From: Salinimicrobium sp049680855
Lineage (GTDB): Bacteria > Bacteroidota > Bacteroidia > Flavobacteriales > Flavobacteriaceae
Direction of reading: 5' to 3'
NCBI RefSeq assembly: GCF_049680855.1
Contig: NZ_JBMPGS010000002.1
Coordinates: 310,001-374,000 of the forward strand
Length of the DNA: 64,000 nt
The position numbers and the translations under genes were made by a program. How positions within the stretch are numbered: the stretch's first letter is position 1; every line of letters starts with the position of its first letter. Of this stretch, positions 43,877-53,313 are shown one piece after another. The notes beneath the pieces are model-generated. The model did not search any database. It was not told the origin of the DNA and saw only the letters and a program-made list of their open reading frames with translations.

Positions 43877-44200
43877 ATGAAACAAAAAGGTACATTATCA
43901 GAAACTATTAATATGCTAAGGATTGAGCACGGTTATGAAGAAGATTTTAATCTTCTCGATGAAAAGCTTAAGTCCCCAGAGGAAAGAGAGGAGTTTCTTT
44001 CAAATGACTTTGTGGTAGACAAAGTATATAGATTTGAAGGACCAAGCAATCCTGGAGATGAAGCTACGCTTTATGCTATTAGCATTTCGTCGGGAAGAAA
44101 AGGAGTGCTTCTGGACGGGTATAATTATTCTTCAGGACAAATTTCGGAAGAGCTTCTTAAAAAGCTTGATCTTAAAAAGAACCGTCCCATTTCAGATTAA
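43877..44200 (+). CDS. Conserved Bacteroidetes protein, 107 aa, unknown function
   Basis: A small soluble acidic protein: TLSETINMLRIEHGYEEDFN, FVVDKVYRFEGPSNPGDEAT, then LYAISISSGRKGVLLDGYNY. I recall close relatives in many Bacteroidetes, some labelled phosphoribosylpyrophosphate synthetase. It has none of that enzyme's motifs and is only about a third of its length, so the label should not be used. The start follows a run of thirteen A and a G (43863-43876), an A-rich leader that may favour translation in this phylum. Dps follows 74 bases later and has its own promoter match. Function unknown. Confidence 0.72.
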   Translation: MKQKGTLSETINMLRIEHGYEEDFNLLDEKLKSPEEREEFLSNDFVVDKVYRFEGPSNPGDEATLYAISISSGRKGVLLDGYNYSSGQISEELLKKLDLKKNRPISD

Positions 44201-44210
44201 GCCAAGAAAA

Positions 44211-44242
44211 TTTGATTTTCAGCTATAACTATATTATTTTTG
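44211..44242 (+). promoter_or_regulatory. Bacteroidetes-type promoter of dps
   Basis: TTTG at 44211-44214, a 20-base spacer, then TATTTTTG at 44235-44242 match the -33 and -7 elements of the main sigma factor of Bacteroidetes. Transcription would start near 44249, giving a leader of about 25 bases before the Dps start. MscS probably shares the transcript. Confidence 0.58.
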
Positions 44243-44274
44243 AATAGAATTTATAAAATCAATAAATAAAAATT

Positions 44275-44766
44275 ATGAGTTACTTAAATCTCGATTCAGA
44301 GAAAACGGGGAAAACAGTAGAACAGTTGAATGTTCTTTTGGCCGATTACCATTTATATTATCAGAAATTAAGGAATTTCCATTGGAACATTATTGGTCAG
44401 AACTTTTTCGATCTTCATGAAAAGTTCGAAGAGCTCTATGATGATGCCAAACTAAAGGTAGATGAAATTGCTGAGCGTATCCTTACGCTTCGTTTTCAAC
44501 CAACTAGTAATTACAGTGATTATCTTAAGAAATCTAATCTAAAAGAAGCGTCGTCTGATCTTGAAGATAGTGAAATGGTGAAAATCCTACTTGATGATCA
44601 CGGTACAATCCTTCGACAAATGACAAAAGTAGTTGAAACTGCTGAAGAAAACGGGGATGAAGGAACCATAGATCTCATTGGCGGATATATAAGAGAGCTG
44701 GAAAAAACCAGTTGGATGCTTGATGCATGGAAAATGAAAACTGCAGATAAGCATAAACCGGTATAA
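44275..44766 (+). CDS. dps: Dps-family ferritin-like DNA-protection protein
   Basis: 163 aa, normal Dps length. VLLADYHLYYQKLRNFHWNI near 20-39 and FDLHEKFEELYDDAKLKVDE near 46-65 contain the His, His-Asp and Glu ligands of the inter-subunit ferroxidase centre, followed by IAERIL. The protein forms a 12-subunit shell that oxidises and stores iron with hydrogen peroxide and shields DNA in stress. It has a clear promoter match upstream. The mechanosensitive channel gene starts 18 bases after it, so a stress-related two-gene unit is likely. Confidence 0.9.
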   Translation: MSYLNLDSEKTGKTVEQLNVLLADYHLYYQKLRNFHWNIIGQNFFDLHEKFEELYDDAKLKVDEIAERILTLRFQPTSNYSDYLKKSNLKEASSDLEDSEMVKILLDDHGTILRQMTKVVETAEENGDEGTIDLIGGYIRELEKTSWMLDAWKMKTADKHKPV

Positions 44767-44784
44767 GCCTCCTATTTTTAATAA

Positions 44785-45684
44785 ATGTCAGACGAATTTA
44801 ACATACAGGAATCCATTAACGGGATCTGGGAAAAACTTGCCGAATGGCTGGATTCTCTAATTATAAGTCTTCCCAATTTTATACTTGCCGTAATAGTCTT
44901 CCTGCTCTTTATAGTAGCAGCAAAATATATTGGTAAGTTTGCAGGTAAGATACTCTTCTACAAAGTCCGGCAGGATTCTATAAGGGAAATTACTGTAAAG
45001 ATCCTAAAAGTTGTAGTAATTGCTATTGGATTCTTTGTAGCACTGGCATTGTTAAACCTCAATACAGTACTCACCTCGGTGCTAGCCGGTGCCGGGGTTG
45101 TAGGTTTAGCCATAGGTCTTGCATTGCAAGGCACCTTGAATAACACTTTTTCGGGTATTATCTTAAGTTTCCTTCCAGAACTGCAAATTGGTGATTGGAT
45201 AGAAAATGATGGATATGCCGGTACGGTGGTAGAAATTAATCTTCGAAGCATTGTTCTAAAGGAAGCCGATAATAATTATGTAGTAATTCCCAATTCTCAA
45301 TTAATTGATGCTCCTTTCAAGAATTTTACCCGCACAAAGCGTTCCAGGGTTATGGTAAACTGCGGTGTGGCTTATGATTCTGATTTAGAAATGGTAAGAG
45401 ACCTAACTGTCGATACCATTGCAAAAACATTCCCACAAAATTCTTCTGAAGAAGTAGAATTCATGTACCAGGAGTTTGGTGACAGCTCGATCAATTTTGT
45501 AGTGAGGTTCTGGAGTGATGTGTCGAAGAACAGAGATATTCTTTTTGCCAGAAGCAAAGCTATAATTGAGATTAAAAAAGTTTTTGATCAAAACGATATC
45601 AACATTCCATTCCCAATTCGCACAATTGACTTTACCAATAAGCTCAATGTGGAGAATTCTTCTGAAGAGCAAGGGCAGGATTAA
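44785..45684 (+). CDS. mscS: Small-conductance mechanosensitive channel (MscS)
   Basis: 299 aa. Three membrane helices: about 25-49 (LPNFILAVIVFLLFIVAAKY), 70-90 (VVVIAIGFFVALALL) and the pore helix VLAGAGVVGLAIGLALQGTL near 97-116 with the Gly/Ala pattern of MscS. The cytoplasmic beta domain follows: LPELQIGDWIENDGYAGTVV and VIPNSQLIDAPFKNFT. The channel opens under membrane tension and releases solutes on osmotic downshift. It follows Dps by 18 bases, and a strong bidirectional terminator lies after it. Nothing unusual in length or motifs. Confidence 0.9.
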   Translation: MSDEFNIQESINGIWEKLAEWLDSLIISLPNFILAVIVFLLFIVAAKYIGKFAGKILFYKVRQDSIREITVKILKVVVIAIGFFVALALLNLNTVLTSVLAGAGVVGLAIGLALQGTLNNTFSGIILSFLPELQIGDWIENDGYAGTVVEINLRSIVLKEADNNYVVIPNSQLIDAPFKNFTRTKRSRVMVNCGVAYDSDLEMVRDLTVDTIAKTFPQNSSEEVEFMYQEFGDSSINFVVRFWSDVSKNRDILFARSKAIIEIKKVFDQNDINIPFPIRTIDFTNKLNVENSSEEQGQD

Positions 45685-45808
45685 ATTAAGACAACTTCCA
45701 TAACTTATTAAAAAGAGGTATAAAAATTCATTTCTGGATAGTTAGCTACAATCTATTTTCAGAATATATCTTCGAAAGGAAATGGAATTGTCCCATAAAA
45801 CTACAGAA

Positions 45809-45847
45809 GCAAAAAAGGTTCGGATGAATTCATCCGAACCTTTTTGC
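45809..45847. terminator. Bidirectional intrinsic terminator
   Basis: A perfect 24-base palindrome, GGTTCGGATGAATTCATCCGAACC (two 12-base arms, 45817-45840), is flanked by A6 on the left and T5 on the right. It lies between the convergent mscS and phosphoesterase-barrel genes and can stop transcription from both sides. Confidence 0.88.
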
Positions 45848-45896
45848 TTTTTGTTTGAGAAAAATATGCATTCAAAAATGCCATTTTTGCGCCCCT

Positions 45897-48800
45897 TTAA
45901 AAGCTAAATCCAAATCCGAAGGAGAAGCGCCAGCCTTCGTCTCCACCTGTAAAGAAGTTAAATTTTCCAGTTACTGCTTCAGCACTATTTACCCAAAAAC
46001 CACCACCATAGCTGTCATGCCATTTCTCGCTACCTTCCCCATCAAGCCAAACCCTTCCAATATCATAACCTCCAAACACGCCTATTTGAAAAGGTAAAAA
46101 ACTGGTCTTAAATTTATCAAAGCTATACCTTAGATCTGCACCAGCAGCAAAAGCTTCTTCTCCGGCAAATCTTTCATGCCGGTAACCTCGCAAATCATTT
46201 TTTCCACCTAAGGTGGCAGCCTGGTAAAACTGAAAACCATCACCAAAGTTCACTTTTCCCTGAACCCTGGAGTTTAAAACCCATTTCCGGTTTTGAGAAA
46301 TAGCATTATAAAATTCCATGTAAGGGTTAAGATAAGCATAAGCTTCGCTGTCATCTACAACATTTATTTTTCCACCGCCTTTGAGCTCAAACTTCATCCC
46401 GTTGGTAGGATTTAATACATCATCGTAACTTTCATAACGATAAGTTCCTTCCAGTCCTGCGAAGTAATCTCTTTCAAAGAATTCGGGATCTGTAGTAAAT
46501 TCTTCCACTAAAAACCTGTTTTCGGTATCATCAACCCTGTTTCCTTCAAAAGTGGCCATATACCTAAAATAACTACCAAAAGGTGTTTCCTTTACCAACC
46601 CTGCCTCCACTCCAAGGCGGCTAATTCTAACACGATTATAATCCAGGGAAAGATCTTCATCAGGATTGACACTTTCATTTCCATATCCAAAGAAATTGCG
46701 GGTGGTTTTTGGGCTGGAATAATGAGCTCCTATTCCAAAATTATAACTACCCCAAACATTTGCAAATTCTCCTTCATATCCAATTTCGAAACCTTGTGTA
46801 GCAGAAAAATATCCTGCATTTATTTGATGTCTCGCCGTATAAGGATTCCGCACAAACTCATATTTTGTATAGGAGGTGCTAATGCCGAGGATGACTCCAT
46901 CATCAGGATTAAATCCTACAGAAGGAAGAACTACATTGGTGTCATAGATCCTTCTATCCTTGTCATATACGTTTACCTGGTAATCATCTGTAAAAACCAT
47001 TTTTGCACCATCATTTTCTTCCACCGTATTTAGCAGAGATTTATGGTCGTATACACGTACTTTCTTTCCGTTTTCGATGTTATAAATGTCATTATTCTGT
47101 CCACCAATTATCCGCACAAGAATTTTAGCATTGCCTGTACCGTTTACGAAAATCTCATCATCATCGTCAAGAGCATATATCCAGATTTCCTTAGTTTCCT
47201 GCGCTCTATAAATCTTCTCACTTAATACGGCTCCTCTCTCACCATCTTTATTTCGGGAAACTTTTACTCTTGTTTTTCCGTCTTTCAGCCGGGTGACATC
47301 TACAAAATCATCTTTGTCGGTTCCTGTTACAATGGCGAGATCGCTCAATTTGTCATAATACCGCTTTGTGATGTCAACTATATTATCTCTTCTCCCTTTC
47401 AGTTTCTGAATAAGTCCCTGGGTAACTTCCCCACTCGCTTCTGAAGGTAAGCTTAAAAACGCTTTTTCTATGACTTCATCGGTAATATGCTCCTGGATAA
47501 ACTCTGCCTGTTCAAGCCAGGTTTCTTTTCCTACATTCTGAAGTAAAGAACGGTCTAAACCTGTCGCAGACATGTTGAACCATTCTACATCATTTATATC
47601 TTCGCCATAAACTGCAAATTGATTAGCAAAGCCTGTCAATCCCCGAAGGGTTCCAAGTAATGCACCGTCAAAATTAGAAAAAACCTGATCCCTATCCCTC
47701 GGAATAGGTTCAAAAATGCGGTTTTCATCTTCGGTTTCAATTTCTGCCCATCTCCACTGGTCTTGATGACGGTCCCAATCGCCAATGAGCATATCGAAAA
47801 TTCGTGCCTTTACATAGGCTGCTTCATCCAAAGAATACTTTTCATCTCTTCGAAGTCGGTCAAACATACCGGCAGTACTTTGTATATCATGGTTTGGAGA
47901 TCCAAAAGAATCATAATCCAGCCAGTTTTCTTCAGGACGCTCCTCAATCATATAAAGTGCGCCACCATGCTCAAAATTATAATCTCCCAATGCAGGTTGC
48001 TTTGGAAGGTAAAAGATTTTCGGGTTGGTATGATGCAGCCCTATAGCATCGGCCAATACGGGTACAGCCATAAAAGCAAAAGGATGAGAGGCAGTGTAGA
48101 AATCTTCAAGAATATTCTCTGGTAAAGTATTTTCAAAGCTTTTATTGATAGGTTTATTTTTGAATGCAGTAGACTGTAAAAATTGCACGGCATCCTTTTT
48201 CAGCATCCGGAAGTTATATTCCCTTCCCAGGCTATCCTTCACCCGTAAGGAATTTGTTTGATGCCCCCCTCCTTTTCGAATGGGCTCCACCCCACCATAT
48301 AGGGTGTCTAGATCTACAACCTTTGCTTCTATTTCTGTATGATATAGTTCCCGGTAGCGATCACCCCAAATACTTTTGTACACCTGGCTTTTCTCTCCTT
48401 CAGGCTCATAAACACTGGCTCGAACCACTTGAGGGAAATTGGTTTGAAGTGTATCTACATTATAATTTTCGGCCACGGAAAAAATCTCTTTTTGGTACAG
48501 CAATTTCGGTTTTTTGTCCCTACTTCCGTAGAAACTTGCCCAAGTAGAGCCGTCTTCAAAAAGATCTAAAACCACAAAACCCTGCCCGGAATAAGCAAAC
48601 ACACCGTCATTCCTAAGCCCAACATAAGAAGCTTTGGAAGCAGACCCTGCAACTATTTGCTTAATATCTTCATGCTCTATGTATTGCAAAGAATGATCAT
48701 GACCAGAAACAAAAATTACATTTCCCCATTTTCCCGCGATGGTTTCCAGTCGTAGTCTTAGGTTTTTATAGCGCTCGTTCTGAGTATCGGTCGTAGAAAC

Positions 48801-49616
48801 TCCTCCAGTAGTTCTAATTAGGGTTACGAGCGAACCAAGCAACGGAAGTGGAACCTTTCGCTGGGTTGGATATAAGTGATTGGTAAAATGGAAGTTACCT
48901 CCATGCAGGCCATTTGTATAAAGTGGATGATGAATGGCAAATACCACTGTTTTATTTTGATTTTTCTTCAACTCCGATGCCACCTCAAGAAAGAAGGCTT
49001 CCCTCGTTTTTATGTCTGGGCAGTTGTCATTAATAGTGGGGTTTTTATCCCAATCTGTAAGATACCATTCAGAATCTACTACCAGCAGCTGAATATTTTC
49101 TGAAATTTCAATACTCTGCAGAGCACAACCAGCTTTGGGTGAAAAAATATCATCTTTTTCCAGCTTTCTTTGAAGGTAATCTTCCTGTCGCTTTAATCCA
49201 AGAACGCCCTGATTATACCAATCATGATTCCCCGGAATAAACAAAATTTTGCCGTCATAGTTTTCCACCGCATCAATTTGGGCATCGAGCCGGTATTCCA
49301 TTTCGTCCCTTAGCGGGTGATCTTCTGCCACCATTCCTGCAGGATAAATATTGTCACCAAGAAAAAGGGTATGATTACCTATTTGTTGAACAGAATCCAC
49401 ATACTTTTTGAAAGCCAGTAGCCCATCCGAACTTCCTCCAGGTTTGGAATAACCACCATCTCCTAAAAGGTAAAATGATTTTTCTATAGTTTTATGGGAG
49501 GGATAATTAAAATCCTCTTTGGGTTCTCCTTCCCTGTACATTGCTTTCTGAAGATTGGTACAGCCTGAAAACACTACGAAAGCGATTAGCGTTAGAAATA
49601 TGTTATTTTTTTCCAT
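45897..49616 (-). CDS. Lipoprotein: calcineurin-like phosphoesterase, kinase-like middle, Omp85-like barrel
   Basis: 1239 aa. It begins with a lipoprotein signal, FLTLIAFVVFSGC (Cys near 19). Residues ~45-370 are a metallophosphoesterase: YLLGDGGYSK, LFLGDNIYPAG, FIPGNHDWYNQG, FAIHHPLYTNG and VSGHDHSLQY. The middle region (about 440-830) has REYNFRMLKKD, then MLIGDWDRHQDQW (near 611) and PIPRDRDQVFSNFDG (near 640), a pattern like CotH/HipA-type kinases. From ~890 aromatic-rich beta strands end in WRFSFGFGFSF, typical of Omp85/BamA barrels. It should be an outer-membrane enzyme with surface or periplasmic domains. Substrate unknown. It is transcribed toward mscS and divergent from the HD gene. 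Confidence 0.82.
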   Translation of the reverse strand: MEKNNIFLTLIAFVVFSGCTNLQKAMYREGEPKEDFNYPSHKTIEKSFYLLGDGGYSKPGGSSDGLLAFKKYVDSVQQIGNHTLFLGDNIYPAGMVAEDHPLRDEMEYRLDAQIDAVENYDGKILFIPGNHDWYNQGVLGLKRQEDYLQRKLEKDDIFSPKAGCALQSIEISENIQLLVVDSEWYLTDWDKNPTINDNCPDIKTREAFFLEVASELKKNQNKTVVFAIHHPLYTNGLHGGNFHFTNHLYPTQRKVPLPLLGSLVTLIRTTGGVSTTDTQNERYKNLRLRLETIAGKWGNVIFVSGHDHSLQYIEHEDIKQIVAGSASKASYVGLRNDGVFAYSGQGFVVLDLFEDGSTWASFYGSRDKKPKLLYQKEIFSVAENYNVDTLQTNFPQVVRASVYEPEGEKSQVYKSIWGDRYRELYHTEIEAKVVDLDTLYGGVEPIRKGGGHQTNSLRVKDSLGREYNFRMLKKDAVQFLQSTAFKNKPINKSFENTLPENILEDFYTASHPFAFMAVPVLADAIGLHHTNPKIFYLPKQPALGDYNFEHGGALYMIEERPEENWLDYDSFGSPNHDIQSTAGMFDRLRRDEKYSLDEAAYVKARIFDMLIGDWDRHQDQWRWAEIETEDENRIFEPIPRDRDQVFSNFDGALLGTLRGLTGFANQFAVYGEDINDVEWFNMSATGLDRSLLQNVGKETWLEQAEFIQEHITDEVIEKAFLSLPSEASGEVTQGLIQKLKGRRDNIVDITKRYYDKLSDLAIVTGTDKDDFVDVTRLKDGKTRVKVSRNKDGERGAVLSEKIYRAQETKEIWIYALDDDDEIFVNGTGNAKILVRIIGGQNNDIYNIENGKKVRVYDHKSLLNTVEENDGAKMVFTDDYQVNVYDKDRRIYDTNVVLPSVGFNPDDGVILGISTSYTKYEFVRNPYTARHQINAGYFSATQGFEIGYEGEFANVWGSYNFGIGAHYSSPKTTRNFFGYGNESVNPDEDLSLDYNRVRISRLGVEAGLVKETPFGSYFRYMATFEGNRVDDTENRFLVEEFTTDPEFFERDYFAGLEGTYRYESYDDVLNPTNGMKFELKGGGKINVVDDSEAYAYLNPYMEFYNAISQNRKWVLNSRVQGKVNFGDGFQFYQAATLGGKNDLRGYRHERFAGEEAFAAGADLRYSFDKFKTSFLPFQIGVFGGYDIGRVWLDGEGSEKWHDSYGGGFWVNSAEAVTGKFNFFTGGDEGWRFSFGFGFSF

Positions 49617-49672
49617 AGAAATTGAGCGGGGGATTTTTTTTGTAATTTGGCGTAAAACTTAACCTGAATTTC

Positions 49673-50860
49673 ATGACGAGCCTAATTGACAAAGCTGAAA
49701 AATTTGTTCTGGAATTATTTAAAGAAAAGCTACCCAACACCTATTTATACCACAATGAAAGGCATACGCAAAGGGTAGTTAAAAGTACTAAAGAATTAAT
49801 TGATAGTTCTGAAATTCATGTTAAACAAGAAGAACCTCTTTTAATCGCAGCCTGGCTTCATGACATAGGATATACTCTAACGTATGATGGTCATGAAGAT
49901 GAAAGCAAGAAAATGGCCGAAGAATTTCTAAAGGAAAATGCTGCGGATGAAGAGCTTATCCGCGAAGTATTGCGGTTGATCGATGCTACGAAGCCCAGCC
50001 ATGAACCTGTGGATCTTTCTGAAAAAATAATTAGAGATGCCGATACATCTCACCTTTCAAAAGATTATTTTGAAGAAGTAAGCGAATTATTGCGCCAGGA
50101 ACTGGAGTTACAAAAGATACGAAACTTTAGTGTTCGGGAATGGGTGCAGCAGAACATCCAGCTTTTTACAAAAAATCACCGGTTCTATACAGCGTATGCC
50201 CTTGAAAATTGGGAAGACGAAAAGCATGAGAATCTTCTCTCTCTTCTCAACACCGAAAGGAAATCTAAAAAGAAATTAGAAAAGGAAGAAACAAAGGCCA
50301 GGCTAAAAGCACGCTTTAAAGACGAAAGTCCAGATAGAGGTATACAAACCCTGTTTAGGGTGACCATGAGAAATCATCTTAAATTAAGCGATATTGCAGA
50401 TGCCAAGGCAAACATTTTACTTTCAGTAAATGCCATTGTAATTTCACTCCTTATCGCCAATCTTATCCCCGATCTTACTGCTCCAACTAAGGATTATCAA
50501 CTAATGATCCCTACATTGATACTCATCATCTTTAGCGTTGCCTCTATTATTGGAGCTATTATGTCTACCCGGCCCGATGTAACCAGTGGAGAATTCACCA
50601 GGGAACAGGTGAAAAACAGAGAAGTAAATGTGCTCTTTTTTGGAAACTTTCACCGCATGCCTTACGACCAGTTTGAATGGGCGATGAACGAAATTATAGA
50701 CGACCAGGATTTTATTTATAATTCTCTCACCAAAGACCTTTACATGCTGGGCGTTGTTCTAAATCGCAAATACAGGCTGCTAAGAATCACATATAACATC
50801 TTCATGACAGGAATTGTACTTTCAGTTCTGGCCTTTATTTTGACGTATTATTTACTCTAA
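49673..50860 (+). CDS. HD phosphohydrolase fused to PycTM (Pycsar effector-like) membrane domain
   Basis: 395 aa. Residues 1-~180 are an HD domain: H31 (HNERHTQ), H63-D64 (AWLHDIGYT), H74 and D122 or D124 (IRDADTSHL) fit the metal site. After a charged linker (KSKKKLEKEETKARLKARFK), residues ~225-395 match the PycTM module: HLKLSDIADAKANILLSVNA, with three visible membrane helices ending FILTYYLL. PycTM is an effector module of Pycsar anti-phage systems, activated by cCMP or cUMP. No cyclase is nearby. A housekeeping cyclic-nucleotide or nucleotide function is equally possible. A TAATTTG box at 49643 may be its -7 element. Its 3' end overlaps the convergent gene by 9 bases. Confidence 0.8.
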   Translation: MTSLIDKAEKFVLELFKEKLPNTYLYHNERHTQRVVKSTKELIDSSEIHVKQEEPLLIAAWLHDIGYTLTYDGHEDESKKMAEEFLKENAADEELIREVLRLIDATKPSHEPVDLSEKIIRDADTSHLSKDYFEEVSELLRQELELQKIRNFSVREWVQQNIQLFTKNHRFYTAYALENWEDEKHENLLSLLNTERKSKKKLEKEETKARLKARFKDESPDRGIQTLFRVTMRNHLKLSDIADAKANILLSVNAIVISLLIANLIPDLTAPTKDYQLMIPTLILIIFSVASIIGAIMSTRPDVTSGEFTREQVKNREVNVLFFGNFHRMPYDQFEWAMNEIIDDQDFIYNSLTKDLYMLGVVLNRKYRLLRITYNIFMTGIVLSVLAFILTYYLL

Positions 50861-53218
50861 TCTTTCCATTAGATCTTCATAAGTGATGATATCTTCTGAC
50901 GAAGAATCATTGAGAGAATAAAGTATTTCTACACGAATTGCTTTCAAACCAACCACTCCCTGAACTTCTTCCAGCTCAAGCAGTTCTACCTTATTTCCAA
51001 GGTATTTCTTGGCCTGTAAGTATTTCACGTACCTTAAATATTCTCTTTCGTCACTACGTTGCGAATAAATGATTACTATTTTACCCTTTTGGGTAATTCT
51101 CTCTCCCGTTTCTTTTACGCATGCTTTATCTATGCGTTTTTTGATAATTTCATAGCGCGCATTATAAGTGCCATCTACATCAAACTGCTTTTCATCCATG
51201 CGGTATCTAATGGAAAGAGTATTATTAAAGACAAGGATAAGAGAAGCAGCCTCCAGTGTTATAGGTAAATTACCCTGAAGCTTATAAAATCGGTTTTCCA
51301 TTTCGCACATGGTCCTTAGCTGCCATAACCTCAGGTTGTACAGGTAAACTTTATCAAAGGGATTTTTTGTGGCATTCGTTAATGACGCACCCAGGTAAAT
51401 GTTATGCTCCACCCCATCGGTCTTGTAGCGCTCGAAGTAATGCGGATAAATCTTTTGAGCTTCTACTTCCTGCCGGTCAAGATAGCGCGCCATTGTCCTG
51501 TTTATTTGTTGAACCGCTTCATCATAATTTTTACGATGATCATAGATCACACCAGATTCCGAATTTACCTGGTCCCGGTAATTCTTAACCCGCTCTTTTA
51601 AAGAAGAGTCCTGGTTCTCTATATGGTCAAGTAATGGATTAATCTCCTTCTGAAGCAAATTAAATACCTTCTGTTCACTGGAAGCATTCAAATTTTCCTG
51701 CAAGTCCTCTACAAACTCATTTATCCTGAATTTCACCTGCTCATAGATCACGAGCTCCTCCAGTTCATGGGCTTCATCTATAATTTCTCCAATTAGACCA
51801 AGCTGGTACAGTAAATCTTTTTGAATAGCTTTATTACGTGCTTCCGAGGAAGCTACAATATCTATTTGCCCATAAAGCGGATGTATGTCTTCGAATACAA
51901 TATCCTTAAAAGAAGCCAGCCCGTCCTGTTCTATGTCACGAATAAATTTTTTTGCTTCCTCTTCAAAAGCCCACAAAACACTGGGGTGAATTGAAGTACA
52001 TTCACTCTGGATGACGGCTTTTATCCTATTTTCAAATTCGGCTTTATTTCTTTCCACAGCTGTAACAATATAAGGCAGGATATCATCCAACTTGGTAGCG
52101 TTCACGCTGTTAAGTTCATTTTTTCTGAAAGATACAAGCTCCAGGGTGGCTAAAAGCCTTTGATTCTTTGCTATAGGCGCTAAAATGGCACTTTTGACTC
52201 CCTTTTCCTGAAGGCTCTTGTAAAGCAAATTTTGAGTGTTCTTGCCATAATTCTCCACGTTTGAAATAGTGAAATAAGATTGATCCTCCACCAGTGTCTG
52301 GAAAGTCTCATCTCCTACTGCCGCCCTGCAGCTATTTTTTTCTTCAGAACTAAGAATGAAACTGGTGGCTCCATTCTCCATTGCTTCAAAAGTAGCATCC
52401 TTTGCATTAAATACTGTAAAGCCTACCTGTAAATCGGGTATTTTATAGATGGAACGAAAAATTTCCTGGAATTTTTTTAATTCTTCTTCATTCGAGGTGT
52501 TCCGTTGCAGTAAAGTGGTTTTAAGATCTGAAATCGCATCATCTGCCGTAACATCGGTAAGGGTAATAATTGTAAAACCTTTAAAAATCCAGCTTTTTGG
52601 AGGGAACATTTCTTTCCATACCTCCACTTCTTCCATATTCTGGATAAGCCGGTCCACATCCTCTTCAGTAATGTCTTTTGCTCTTTCTGTGGGAAGAACT
52701 TCGATGAAATCAGCATTCATTTCGATCCTGTAATGTCTTAAAATGCCATTTTTATCTGGGATGTCGTAATAAAGTGGACGCGAAAAATCAATGTTGTGGC
52801 CATAATAATTATTCAGGATCATGATGCAGGCAAAAATGTAATCTAAATCTTCATTGAGATTGCGCATGGAAAGTTCAAAATCATCGCCCGCCTCCTGAAG
52901 AATTTCCTGAAATCTTTCCGTGGAGTTAAAGATCACATTATGAAAAGGCATGGAAATGGCTTTTATCTGATTTTTTGATAAAATTCCGGGGAAAAGATCC
53001 TTTAAAAGAACCCGCACAGGATCTTCATAGTTTTCCAATTCTTTTTCCTCGGTAATGCCATCAATTAATGCTGGAAAAGAAGAGACGTATTGAAGCATCT
53101 TTTCTATGTATTCCTTTGAAATACTTCCCGGTTCAGATTTTACCAGATTTCGGTATTCTTCTATAATTTTGTGAAAGCTAATTTTTATATCCAGGGGCGA
53201 ATTCTTCTGCTTCTTCAT
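50852..53218 (-). CDS. Large GAF-like domain protein of unknown function
   Basis: 788 aa, soluble, no signal peptide. The N-terminal ~240 residues have no motif I recognise. Residues ~255-400 (QVGFTVFNAKDATFEAMENG, then KSAILAPIAKNQRLLATLEL) look like a GAF sensor domain. Residues ~430-600 are rich in heptad-like helices (LNASSEQKVFNLLQKEINPL). The C-terminal part (NIYLGASLTNATKNPFDKVY, RLWQLRTMCEMENRFYKLQG, then TLSIRYRMDEKQFDVDGTYN) seems to be a separate conserved domain. No kinase, cyclase or DNA-binding motif is seen. Long relatives are, as far as I recall, common in flavobacteria. It ends 9 bases inside the convergent HD-PycTM gene. Confidence 0.7.
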   Translation of the reverse strand: MKKQKNSPLDIKISFHKIIEEYRNLVKSEPGSISKEYIEKMLQYVSSFPALIDGITEEKELENYEDPVRVLLKDLFPGILSKNQIKAISMPFHNVIFNSTERFQEILQEAGDDFELSMRNLNEDLDYIFACIMILNNYYGHNIDFSRPLYYDIPDKNGILRHYRIEMNADFIEVLPTERAKDITEEDVDRLIQNMEEVEVWKEMFPPKSWIFKGFTIITLTDVTADDAISDLKTTLLQRNTSNEEELKKFQEIFRSIYKIPDLQVGFTVFNAKDATFEAMENGATSFILSSEEKNSCRAAVGDETFQTLVEDQSYFTISNVENYGKNTQNLLYKSLQEKGVKSAILAPIAKNQRLLATLELVSFRKNELNSVNATKLDDILPYIVTAVERNKAEFENRIKAVIQSECTSIHPSVLWAFEEEAKKFIRDIEQDGLASFKDIVFEDIHPLYGQIDIVASSEARNKAIQKDLLYQLGLIGEIIDEAHELEELVIYEQVKFRINEFVEDLQENLNASSEQKVFNLLQKEINPLLDHIENQDSSLKERVKNYRDQVNSESGVIYDHRKNYDEAVQQINRTMARYLDRQEVEAQKIYPHYFERYKTDGVEHNIYLGASLTNATKNPFDKVYLYNLRLWQLRTMCEMENRFYKLQGNLPITLEAASLILVFNNTLSIRYRMDEKQFDVDGTYNARYEIIKKRIDKACVKETGERITQKGKIVIIYSQRSDEREYLRYVKYLQAKKYLGNKVELLELEEVQGVVGLKAIRVEILYSLNDSSSEDIITYEDLMERLE

Positions 53219-53313
53219 AATGTTAAAATTAAATTATTTTTCAAGCTATTTCAGCGCCTTGCCTCATATTAACAATATTTTACAAATTAGCAGTCTAAAC
53301 GATTTGCGTTCCT

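Noticed and set aside
43877..44200. Label phosphoribosylpyrophosphate synthetase for the 107-aa protein
   Set aside because: It has no PRPP-binding loop or ATP motif and is about a third of the enzyme's length. The label probably spread by error.
47763..48125. 120-codon open frame on the plus strand
   Set aside because: It is antisense to the kinase-like middle of the phosphoesterase-barrel gene and has no recognisable features.
49673..53218. Anti-phage defence island around the HD-PycTM gene
   Set aside because: No cyclase, nuclease, toxin, restriction or retron gene is next to it; the surrounding genes look like ordinary chromosome. Reported only as an orphan effector-like protein.
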